Shown here piece after piece: positions 26,177 through 32,997 of a stretch of DNA of 64,000 nucleotides. The notes beneath the pieces are model-generated. The model was not told where the DNA came from. It ran no database searches and saw only the letters and a list, made by a program, of their open reading frames with translations. Made by a program: the position numbers and the translations under genes. Each line of letters starts with the position of its first letter. Positions within the stretch are counted from its first letter, which is position 1. Origin of the DNA: Hymenobacter setariae (GTDB lineage Bacteria; Bacteroidota; Bacteroidia; Cytophagales; Hymenobacteraceae); assembly GCF_007713685.1 (NCBI RefSeq), contig NZ_VMRJ01000001.1, positions 1,284,129 to 1,348,128 on the forward strand. Reading direction: 5' to 3'.

Positions 26177-26479
26177 ATGCAGCGCTCCATTTCCCTTTTA
26201 CCCCTAGCGACTCTGCTGCTAGGTGGCCTAGTACTCAGCAGCTGCGGCGGCAGTGAATCTAGCACGAGCAACGTGCAAGGCAGCGAATCGGCTACTAGCC
26301 AGACCAGCAGCATGGATGACTCATCTAGCGCAGGTGGCGCGGGCGCGACAAGCACGCCCGCCGGGGGTACGAGTAGTCCTAATTCGAGCGGCACTGAGAC
26401 TGGCACTAGCATGAACGGCGGCGGTAGCGGCAGTAGTGGCACATCTAACACTGGCGCCACGATTGGCAACAGTCACTAG
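26177..26479 (+). CDS. Low-complexity Ser/Gly/Thr-rich lipoprotein
   Basis: About 100 residues. The lipoprotein signal MQRSISLLPLATLLLGGLVLSSC is followed by ~78 residues made almost only of Ser, Gly, Thr, Ala, Asn, with no predicted fold. The ATG at 26177 is preferred over an upstream one at 26162. After the TAG at 26477 the same frame stays open for 40 more codons with a distinct, non-low-complexity composition. Either the gene was longer once and has been cut by a nonsense change, or the stop is real and the rest is remnant. Function unknown. Confidence 0.6.
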   Translation: MQRSISLLPLATLLLGGLVLSSCGGSESSTSNVQGSESATSQTSSMDDSSSAGGAGATSTPAGGTSSPNSSGTETGTSMNGGGSGSSGTSNTGATIGNSH

Positions 26480-26602
26480 GGCATTGCGGAGCCGCCCGTA
26501 CTGAGTGGCTCCAAGCCATCGTACTACGATAGCAATCCCAATAGCCGAGCGTGTGATAATGGCACTAACCCGCACCCTGGCGGAGCGCCACCTATTCTGT
26601 AG
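26480..26602 (+). other. In-frame continuation behind the lipoprotein stop codon
   Basis: Directly after TAG the same frame reads GIAEPPVLSGSKPSYYDSNP, then NSRACDNGTNPHPGGAPPIL and TAG. It is not a shadow of a gene on another frame. It may be the former C-terminal domain of the lipoprotein, or a read-through product. Confidence 0.4.
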
Positions 26603-26690
26603 GTGTATACGTACTGCGCCTGCGAGCGGGCGATAAGACCCTAACGAAGCGCGTAGTACAGTAACTCACCTTCATTTCTTGCTCATCTGA

Positions 26691-26720
26691 CAAAAAGCCC
26701 CGACCTAGTCGGGGCTTTTG
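26691..26720. terminator. Bidirectional terminator
   Basis: A perfect 12-bp stem, AAAAGCCCCGAC / GTCGGGGCTTTT, with loop CTA. It can serve the lipoprotein transcript (plus) and the small membrane protein gene starting at 26959 (minus). Confidence 0.85.
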
Positions 26721-26746
26721 TGTAAGCTATATCCAATTCAAGCCAC

Positions 26747-26959
26747 TCACAGGCGCACACCATCGGCCTGGCTGAGGCGGGAGTCGTGCAATCTTCGTTG
26801 CTCCCCGGCGGAAGTAGAATCACTTTCGGGGGATGGTAGTAGGTTCAGCTGGTGAAAAAGCAGCATTAACAGGGTCACTAATAAGACTGTCTGTAATATG
26901 CGCGCCCACTTGATAAGCCAGCCATGAGAGATTGTAGTATCAGTTGAAGGCTCTTTCAT
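26747..26959 (-). CDS. Small single-pass membrane protein
   Basis: 70 residues with one hydrophobic helix (ILQTVLLVTLLMLLFHQLNLL, about residues 21-41), flanked by polar ends. The terminator at 26691-26720 lies ~27 bases behind the stop, which supports a transcribed gene. No family is recognised. Confidence 0.45.
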   Translation of the reverse strand: MKEPSTDTTISHGWLIKWARILQTVLLVTLLMLLFHQLNLLPSPESDSTSAGEQRRLHDSRLSQADGVRL

Positions 26960-27365
26960 ATCTCAACTTGTCCACTGTTGCAGCCAGTACCACTGCTACA
27001 AAAAAGTAAGCTAACCAATAATGGTAATGCTCTTTCATCTACGAACCACGCGCTATCTTCAGATTGCTGACTACAGAAAAAACCCAGAATCTCAGCAGAA
27101 AAATGTTTTCTATTTATCAGACTGTACTGCTCAGCGCTGCTGTGCAGTACTAAGTAGTGGAACCTTATCAGGCCCGCTTCTTATAAAGCAGAAATGCTGC
27201 CTAATTCGGGCGGGGTTTCTGCTTTACAGCCCTGACCTCTTGTAGCCACTAGTGAGGCCAACGTAGGTGCGGGTTTCGGTAGCGGTTGCAGGGGTATGAT
27301 TGGATGGGCAAGTACAAAACTGGATAGTCAATTTTTTAACCGTCCCCCAAGGAATCCCCAAAAAA
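26960..27365. other. Intergenic region with one hairpin
   Basis: No supported gene. A hairpin AAAGCAGAAA (27185-27194) / TTTCTGCTTT (27216-27225), with an inner GCC/GGC pairing in the loop, looks like a terminator, but no gene clearly ends before it. The short frames in this stretch have no protein-like composition. Confidence 0.4.
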
Positions 27366-27404
27366 GCAAAAAGCTCGTCTCCGGCCTGGAAACGAGCTTT
27401 TTGC
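27366..27404 (-). terminator. Terminator of the tRNA-Ser pair
   Basis: A perfect 13-bp stem, GCAAAAAGCTCGT / ACGAGCTTTTTGC, with a 13-base loop. It lies 4 bases behind the 3' end of the second tRNA-Ser gene on the minus strand. Confidence 0.85.
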
Positions 27405-27408
27405 TTTG

Positions 27409-27493
27409 CAGAGAAGGAGGGATTCGAACCCCCGGACCTGTTACAGTCTTCGGTTTTCAAGACCGACGCAATCGACCACTCTGCCACTTCTCT
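27409..27493 (-). tRNA. tRNA-Ser (anticodon TGA)
   Basis: On the minus strand the acceptor stem AGAGAAG / CTTCTCT pairs fully. The D-arm GTGGCAGAGTGGTC, anticodon arm GGTCTTGAAAACC (anticodon TGA), a long variable arm and the T-arm GGGGGTTCGAATCCC follow. The ~85-nt length and long variable arm are those of a serine tRNA. The CCA end is not encoded. Confidence 0.95.
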
Positions 27494-27567
27494 AGACATG
27501 AAATGATAAAACGGTAAATCGGCGAAGCGTGGAAGCTACTTCACCAACTCACTACTTTACCATTTCG

Positions 27568-27654
27568 CAGAGAGGGGGGGATTCGAACCCCCGATACCGT
27601 TGCCGGTATAACGGATTTCGAATCCGTCGCATTCGACCACTCTGCCACCTCTCT
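27568..27654 (-). tRNA. tRNA-Ser (anticodon CGA)
   Basis: On the minus strand the acceptor stem AGAGAGG / CCTCTCT, anticodon arm GGATTCGAAATCC (anticodon CGA), a long variable arm and the T-arm GGGGGTTCGAATCCC give a class II serine tRNA of ~87 nt. It is the upstream member of a two-tRNA transcript with the TGA isoacceptor. Confidence 0.95.
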
Positions 27655-27681
27655 AGGGTCCCAAACGAGTGGTTGGGGTTG

Positions 27682-27711
27682 CAAAAGTAGAAAACAACGC
27701 ATTAGGAACAA
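27682..27711 (-). promoter_or_regulatory. Bacteroidota-type promoter of the tRNA-Ser operon
   Basis: On the minus strand TTG (rc of 27709-27711), a 19-base spacer and TACTTTTG (rc of 27682-27689) give an exact match to the Bacteroidota sigma form TTG-N19-TAnnTTTG. It lies about 28 bases before the mature 5' end of tRNA-Ser(CGA), as expected for a short leader. Confidence 0.8.
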
Positions 27712-27770
27712 GGAGCCAACACTGCCTAAATCTAAAAATTAGCACCTAGCAGCTTGTTCAACGCTCATTG

Positions 27771-28724
27771 TCAAGGACTAATTTTTTTCAAGCGGCCAGT
27801 GGTCGCGTCCATACTCACATTGACTTCGAAGCCAATGATGAGCGTCATGCACACAAACTCGAGCCACACCATGAAGCCTACCAGCGCCCCGATAGAGCCG
27901 TAGAACGTGTTGTAGGAGTTGAAAATGCGCACGTAGAGCGTGAACAGAAACGACACCAGGAAGATGAGCAGCGTGGCCACCAATGCCCCCACCGACACAA
28001 ACGGCCACTTATCGTGCACCGGCGGCACGAAGTAATAAATGACGCAGGTGGTGGTGAGAAACAACCCAATGAGCGAGCCATAGCGCAGTGCTAGAGTCAT
28101 AAATTCGGACGAGCGCTCGGGCACAATTTCGTAGAACACTAGCGCATCGATGATGAAGGTGCCGAAGAAAATGCCCGCAATGGCCACTACCAGCAGCAAG
28201 GCCAGCACAAAGGTGAGGCCGGTGGCAATGAAGCGCTTGTGCAGATAACCCCGGTGCTTGAACCACGGATACTTTTTCTCAAACGCATCGAGTAGAGCCA
28301 TAATGCCGTTGCTGCTCAGCACCAGGGCCGACACAAACCCGAACGACAGTAAGCCGCCGTGCGGAATGCGCACAATGTCCTCGATGGTGGTAGCCGTGGC
28401 GGCGTACAGCTCGTGGGGCATGATGTCGGCCAAGAACTGAAGAATGTCCACATCGAGGCTCGGCACCGGGATGTAAGGGATGAGCGTAAACAGGAAGATG
28501 ATGGTCGGAAACAGGGCCAGCGTCAGGTTGAAGGCCATGTAGGCGGCGCGCTTTTCTAAGGAGTCGAGCCGCAACTCGTGCAGTACGCGCTCGCCTACAT
28601 CGTAGACCGAGATGCGGCCGCCGCGCAGGTGCTTGCGCTTGCCCCAGGCCATGAGGTTGCGGTAAGCGCGGTGGCGGCGCACATCGGGCACGAAGGCGCG
28701 GCGGCGAGTGGGAGGAGCGAGCAA
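27771..28724 (-). CDS. YihY/BrkB-family inner-membrane protein
   Basis: A membrane protein of up to 317 residues with about six helices. The family start SLEKRAAYMAFNLTLALFPTIIFLFTLIPYIP is followed by ALLDAFEKKYPWFKHRGYLHKRFIATGLTFVLAL and, near the end, SYNTFYGSIGALVGFMVWLEF, the YihY signature stretch. The function of the family is not settled. The start is uncertain: TTG at 28724 keeps basic residues that look coding; an internal ATG at 28652 is possible. Confidence 0.85.
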   Translation of the reverse strand: MLAPPTRRRAFVPDVRRHRAYRNLMAWGKRKHLRGGRISVYDVGERVLHELRLDSLEKRAAYMAFNLTLALFPTIIFLFTLIPYIPVPSLDVDILQFLADIMPHELYAATATTIEDIVRIPHGGLLSFGFVSALVLSSNGIMALLDAFEKKYPWFKHRGYLHKRFIATGLTFVLALLLVVAIAGIFFGTFIIDALVFYEIVPERSSEFMTLALRYGSLIGLFLTTTCVIYYFVPPVHDKWPFVSVGALVATLLIFLVSFLFTLYVRIFNSYNTFYGSIGALVGFMVWLEFVCMTLIIGFEVNVSMDATTGRLKKISP

Positions 28725-28780
28725 ACCGAGATGGAGTTAGAATTAGTTAAGAAACGAGCAAGCGGATTTTCCATGCAGTG

Positions 28781-29269
28781 CTAGCTGCCGAAGGCGGCCG
28801 GTGCGGGTGCCTCGCCGGGAGTAGCCCGGCCGGGCCCTAGGGGGCCTAACACCTCGGCTTCAGAAAAATAGGGCGTCAGCTTTTCACGCACGCTGTCCGG
28901 AATGGGCACGGGGCGACCGTTGGTGGTGCTCACAAACACCATGAGCGTGTAGCCTTCGGTGAGCAGGTCGTTGGCTTCGTTGCGGATTTCATATTCAAAT
29001 TTCACCCGTGAGCCTTCGGCCAGTTCTTTTAGCATGACCCGAATGGTAAGCAGGTCGTCGTAGCGCGCGGGGCGGCGAAAACGCGTGTGCAGCTCGCCCA
29101 CCGGCATACCCACGCCCTGGGCTTCTAGGTCTTTGTAACGAATGCCGAGCTGGCGAAACGACTCGGTGCGGGCTACTTCGAAGTAGGCGGCATAATTGCC
29201 GTGGTAGACATAGCCCATTTGGTCGGTTTCGGCGTAGCGAACGCGAAGTTGAATGTCGGCAGCGTACAT
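28781..29269 (-). CDS. Acyl-CoA thioesterase (YbgC/4HBT family)
   Basis: A 162-residue hot-dog-fold thioesterase. The start ADIQLRVRYAETDQMGYVYHGNYAAYFEVAR contains the YbgC-type active-site pattern with the catalytic Asp (AETDQMG) and HGNY. EYEIRNEANDLLTEGYTLMVFV forms the closing strands. These enzymes cut acyl-CoA thioesters in the cytosol. An extra ~20-residue Pro/Gly/Ala-rich tail follows the domain. The upstream neighbour is the T9SS protease, with a terminator between. Confidence 0.88.
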   Translation of the reverse strand: MYAADIQLRVRYAETDQMGYVYHGNYAAYFEVARTESFRQLGIRYKDLEAQGVGMPVGELHTRFRRPARYDDLLTIRVMLKELAEGSRVKFEYEIRNEANDLLTEGYTLMVFVSTTNGRPVPIPDSVREKLTPYFSEAEVLGPLGPGRATPGEAPAPAAFGS

Positions 29270-29378
29270 AGCGGAGGTAAAAAGTAAGCAAAAGCCAAGG
29301 GAATTGGCTCGGCAAGAATAACACGGCTAGCGCCAAATAGTGCAGCCTGGCACCACCCGCGCCTACCTAGAACACAAA

Positions 29379-29412
29379 GAAACCCCTCCGCCCGGTCAGG
29401 CGAAGGGGTTTC
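29379..29412 (-). terminator. Terminator of the S8 protease gene
   Basis: A stem GAAACCCCTCCGCC / GGCGAAGGGGTTTC with one mismatch and loop CGGTCA. It lies about 24 bases past the stop of the minus-strand protease gene. Confidence 0.8.
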
Positions 29413-29435
29413 GTGGTAGCCAGTTACGCTGCCGC

Positions 29436-32219
29436 TTACTCGCGTACCAGCCGGCGCACTAGGCTGCCGCTAGCCCCCGAAATCCGCAGGGTATATACTC
29501 CCACCGCCAACGCACCGAGCCGTAGCTCGCCGCCCGCAGCACCTAGGGGCTGGCGGGCCACCTCCTGCCCCAGCGCATTGAGCACCTGGGCAGTGGCGGC
29601 ACCAAAGCCAGCTGGCAACACCACTTGCACTAGGCCAGTGCTTGGGTTGGGATATGCCTGCCAGGCAGCAGCAGTAGCCGGCGAGGTGGCCAGTGGCCGC
29701 GGCGGCACGTAGGCAGCTACGGCCGCATCGGCGGCAGCTTGCAGCTCGGCAAGCGTGGGGGCGGCCAGCACGGCAAAAGCTACCGTGACCGAATCGCCGG
29801 GCGCCAAGCGAGGTACTTGCGTGCTCATCACCTGCGACACATCGGCCCCAACCGAGTCGATACCGGCTGACCGGTGGGCGCGGCCAAAACCGTCGCTAAG
29901 GGCAAGGTATTTTTCGGCGGGGCTGAAGCCATCGCCTAGATACACCGGGGTGCCTGCGGCGGCACCGTTATTGATGGCGTACACACCCTTAGGCTCACGG
30001 CCTAGCACCTGCACTCCCGCATAGAGGCGGGTGGCTCGTGGGTCGTAGGTATACCCTAGGTGCCGCACCGAGTCGTAGCGGGCCAGGTTGCGGCCGCCAT
30101 CGCCTGGCAGGTCCCAGTCGGTAAATAAGCCCGCGTAGAGTGGCTTGAGGGTATCGGCCGTTATATTTTTGAGTGAATACTCCAGCACGATAAAATTGCG
30201 GCGGGCGGCGGGCACCCCCCAAGCTAAGCCACGCTGGCGCACCTGCACGCCTACTGAGCGCGGCGCCGCAGCCGTGGGCAGCGAGTCGCGGAAGGTGCTA
30301 TAGGCTTCTTGGTCGGCGCGAGGGCCGGCCAGCACCCGACGAATGGGTACCTCGGTGTAAAAAGATTCGCGCATGGTGCTAGGCGCGGCACGCAGGCGGT
30401 CGGACACCCGAGTTGGTGAAGTGGCCAATAGCAGGCCGCCCTCGCTGAGCAGCGGGCCCACAGTGCGATAGCTCACACCAAGGCCATTTTGGTCGTAGCC
30501 GCCATCGTAGGCCAAGCTGCCGCGGCTGCTGAGGCTGGCTACGAGGTCACCAGCATCGAGCTGCACAAAGTCAGGGTTGAGGCGCACGTCCAGGTATTGG
30601 TCGGTTTGGTAGCCGCCCGCAGCCGTGAGGCGGTAACGCAGCGTGGCGGTAGTGTTCAGCGGCACGTCGGTAGCTACGGTCAGCTGAAACGGCTGGTCGG
30701 CATTGGTGCGCTGGGCCAGAGGCGTGAGGTTGCCTACTGCAAAGCTTGCTTGCTGCACCGTGAGGTAGGGCGACAGCGAGGTTACCGTAACCGTGAGACC
30801 CGTCATGGGTTGCAGCAGGTTACGGACTAATACAGTCAGCTGCACCTTTTCGCCGGGGGCGTAGCCGGCGGGCTGGGCAGGAGCCAAGGTGCTAGTTACC
30901 ACCCGTGCCTCCTGGTACCCTAGGGTCGCTACGGCCCGCGCCATGTTGAGGCGACCGGTACCGAGCTTGCCGCGGTAGGGCGCGTTGGCTGGCAGGCTGT
31001 ATATGGCCGTATCGGCCGATTGGCGCAGCTGCGCGCCTACCTGCTCGGCCCGCAACTGCGGAAAGCGCGAGCGCACCAGCGCTGCTGCCCCCGCCACTTG
31101 CGGCGACGATAGCGAAGTGCCCGATTCGTAGCCGTAATCGATATCGGCATAGTAGCCCTTCGACGTCCAAATGTTGTTGCCCGGCGCACTCAAGTCGATG
31201 CGATAGCCGTAGGTGGCAAAGCCGGCCCTGCCATCGCCTTCGTCAGTAGCCGACACGGCCAGCACGTGCTCGTAAGAGGCTGGGTAAAAGCGCAAGTCGC
31301 CGTTGGTATTACCAGATGCAGCTACCAGTACCGCATCCTTGTTGACGGCGGCGTAGGTGCACACATCTTGTTCGAAGCGCGAGTAGCCCCCTTGGCCGCC
31401 CCACGACATGTTAATGACCTTGCAGCCGTGGTCGGCCGCGTACACAATGGCCTCATAACCCGCAAACGAGCCGGTTTTGGTACCCGGAAATACCTGCACC
31501 GGTAAAAACTTGCAGTTGAAGGCCACGCCCGCCATCCCGATGGTGTTGTCGGTTTGGCCCGCCATGATACCGGCTACCAGCGAGCCGTGGTTGGCGCCGT
31601 CTTCGTTCGAGCTAGGGTCGTTGTTGCCATTGGCCATATCCCACCCCCGAAAATTATCTACGTAGCCATCGAGGTCATCATCTACGCCATTGATGGGGTC
31701 GGCGTAGTTGAGCTTGATTTTATTCTTCAAGTCGGTGTGGCTCGGGCGGATGCCCGTGTCGGTGAGGCCGATAACCACGGTGGTATCACCTTTGGTAAAG
31801 TCCCAGGCCTGGTAGGCACTGATGCGCTTCAGGTAATACTGCCGGCCATTCACCGAGTCGGCGTACAGGTCATTGGGCTGGTAGAGCGGCTCGCGGATAT
31901 AAAGCGGCTCGACGTACTCGACGGCCCCGGTGCCTATCAGCATGGCCCGTGCCTTGGCAAGCGTAGCCGTAGCTGGCACCTCCAGCTGGTAGATGCGGCG
32001 CAGGTCTACACTACCTGGCAGCTCGGAGTTGGGGGCCGTGGCCCGCGGAAATTTCTGACTCAGGCCCGTGGCGCCTAGGGTGCGAAGCGCTGCTGCTACA
32101 GCCGTCGGGCTAGCGGTAGGCTTTAGCTTTAATACCAGACGACCCGGAATAGTAGGGGGCCCCGCCAAAACGGCCAACCGAGTTACTGCTAATAGGATGA
32201 TAGTAAGAATATATTTCAT
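29436..32219 (-). CDS. Secreted S8 (subtilisin-like) protease with T9SS sorting domain
   Basis: A 927-residue protein. A signal peptide (MKYILTIILLAVTRLAVLAG) and a propeptide-like part (PGRLVLKLKP) precede the S8 domain with the catalytic triad: Asp in VIGLTDTGI, His in NHGSLVAGIMAG, Ser in SGTSLSSPQVAGAAAL. Then come beta-sandwich domains and a T9SS type A tail (YPNPSTGLVQVVLP, LGALAVGVYTLRISG). It is therefore sent across the outer membrane by the type IX system and either released or anchored. Substrate unknown. The ATG at 32219 begins the signal peptide; an upstream in-frame start is less likely. Confidence 0.93.
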   Translation of the reverse strand: MKYILTIILLAVTRLAVLAGPPTIPGRLVLKLKPTASPTAVAAALRTLGATGLSQKFPRATAPNSELPGSVDLRRIYQLEVPATATLAKARAMLIGTGAVEYVEPLYIREPLYQPNDLYADSVNGRQYYLKRISAYQAWDFTKGDTTVVIGLTDTGIRPSHTDLKNKIKLNYADPINGVDDDLDGYVDNFRGWDMANGNNDPSSNEDGANHGSLVAGIMAGQTDNTIGMAGVAFNCKFLPVQVFPGTKTGSFAGYEAIVYAADHGCKVINMSWGGQGGYSRFEQDVCTYAAVNKDAVLVAASGNTNGDLRFYPASYEHVLAVSATDEGDGRAGFATYGYRIDLSAPGNNIWTSKGYYADIDYGYESGTSLSSPQVAGAAALVRSRFPQLRAEQVGAQLRQSADTAIYSLPANAPYRGKLGTGRLNMARAVATLGYQEARVVTSTLAPAQPAGYAPGEKVQLTVLVRNLLQPMTGLTVTVTSLSPYLTVQQASFAVGNLTPLAQRTNADQPFQLTVATDVPLNTTATLRYRLTAAGGYQTDQYLDVRLNPDFVQLDAGDLVASLSSRGSLAYDGGYDQNGLGVSYRTVGPLLSEGGLLLATSPTRVSDRLRAAPSTMRESFYTEVPIRRVLAGPRADQEAYSTFRDSLPTAAAPRSVGVQVRQRGLAWGVPAARRNFIVLEYSLKNITADTLKPLYAGLFTDWDLPGDGGRNLARYDSVRHLGYTYDPRATRLYAGVQVLGREPKGVYAINNGAAAGTPVYLGDGFSPAEKYLALSDGFGRAHRSAGIDSVGADVSQVMSTQVPRLAPGDSVTVAFAVLAAPTLAELQAAADAAVAAYVPPRPLATSPATAAAWQAYPNPSTGLVQVVLPAGFGAATAQVLNALGQEVARQPLGAAGGELRLGALAVGVYTLRISGASGSLVRRLVRE

Positions 32220-32378
32220 AAGCCTTTCATAGTTAGACACAGCTGCTGTAAAGATATGGATAATGCTACTGCTTACCGGATGCGCTAGGCACACCTAGGC
32301 AGCTTACTATCTCGCTCCTACCCGGTGCTCGATTGGCTTACTGATACTTACTAATACTTGGCTGGTACAGCCTCCCTC

Positions 32379-32936
32379 CTACTCGGCCGGCCACTGCCTA
32401 GGTAGGCCGGCCTCGCGGGCCAGCGGCGCGGCACCCGAAGCATAGAGGCCGCCTAGCACTGCATTGGCTGCTTCGGCCAGCTCTAGGTGGTAGTCGGCGT
32501 GCAGCTTGTTGGCTTGTTTGAGGGCTTCTTGCGTGCGGCGCACGAGGTGCTGGAGCAGCGGCTGCGTGGGGCCGTGCAGCCGCGCTACCACCTCGGGCTG
32601 GTGCTGAAACACATTGGCCAACAGCCGCAAGCTCAGTTCGACCTCCCCAAAAGCATCGTCGGTGATACGGGCGTGATAAGCTAAGCGCGCTTGCAACTGC
32701 CGCAGAATAACCAGCAGGTCATTAGGGGTTTGGTGATAGCCGCGCACGGGGTCATCTACCTGCTGGCGCAGGGCGGCGCGGCGGTTGTCTACGCCGTCGG
32801 GGCCCTCGAGCAGGCGGTGGGCCAGTTGCTCGGTCAGCACGGCATCTTGGGCCACGAGGCGGGCTAGTAGTTGGTCTTTTTCTTTCTGAGGTAGGTCGAA
32901 GAGGGCGCGGCGCAGGTCGGGAGGTAAGGCGGGCAT
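32379..32936 (-). CDS. Hypothetical 185-residue protein (paralogue of 38684-39241)
   Basis: A soluble, mostly helical protein. The first 40 residues (PPDLRRALFDLPQKEKDQLL, then ARLVAQDAVLTEQLAHRLLE) align with the start of the gene at 38684-39241: D-x-x-x-AL-x-x-L-x-x-KEK-x-x-L-x-x-R-x-V-x-x-DA-x-L. Both are exactly 185 residues. A second common block is ARITDDAFGEVELSLRLLANVF. No catalytic motif, signal peptide or membrane segment. The family is unknown to me. It stands just behind the uvrA-like gene's stop, 62 bases apart. Confidence 0.7.
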   Translation of the reverse strand: MPALPPDLRRALFDLPQKEKDQLLARLVAQDAVLTEQLAHRLLEGPDGVDNRRAALRQQVDDPVRGYHQTPNDLLVILRQLQARLAYHARITDDAFGEVELSLRLLANVFQHQPEVVARLHGPTQPLLQHLVRRTQEALKQANKLHADYHLELAEAANAVLGGLYASGAAPLAREAGLPRQWPAE

Positions 32937-32997
32937 GGTAAGAGTGGGCTACTATCTTCTATCAGGCTCATCTGGCAGCCAATTGTTAACATTAATT

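Noticed and set aside
27021..27245. 74-codon plus-strand frame
   Set aside because: Cys/Leu-rich noise and it runs into a hairpin; no homology pattern is recognised.
27224..27517. Open frames running through tRNA-Ser
   Set aside because: They include the tRNA gene and its terminator, so they cannot be coding in any useful way.
27768..28094. 108-codon plus-strand frame opposite the YihY gene
   Set aside because: His/Glu/Arg-rich mirror translation of a membrane protein; no support.
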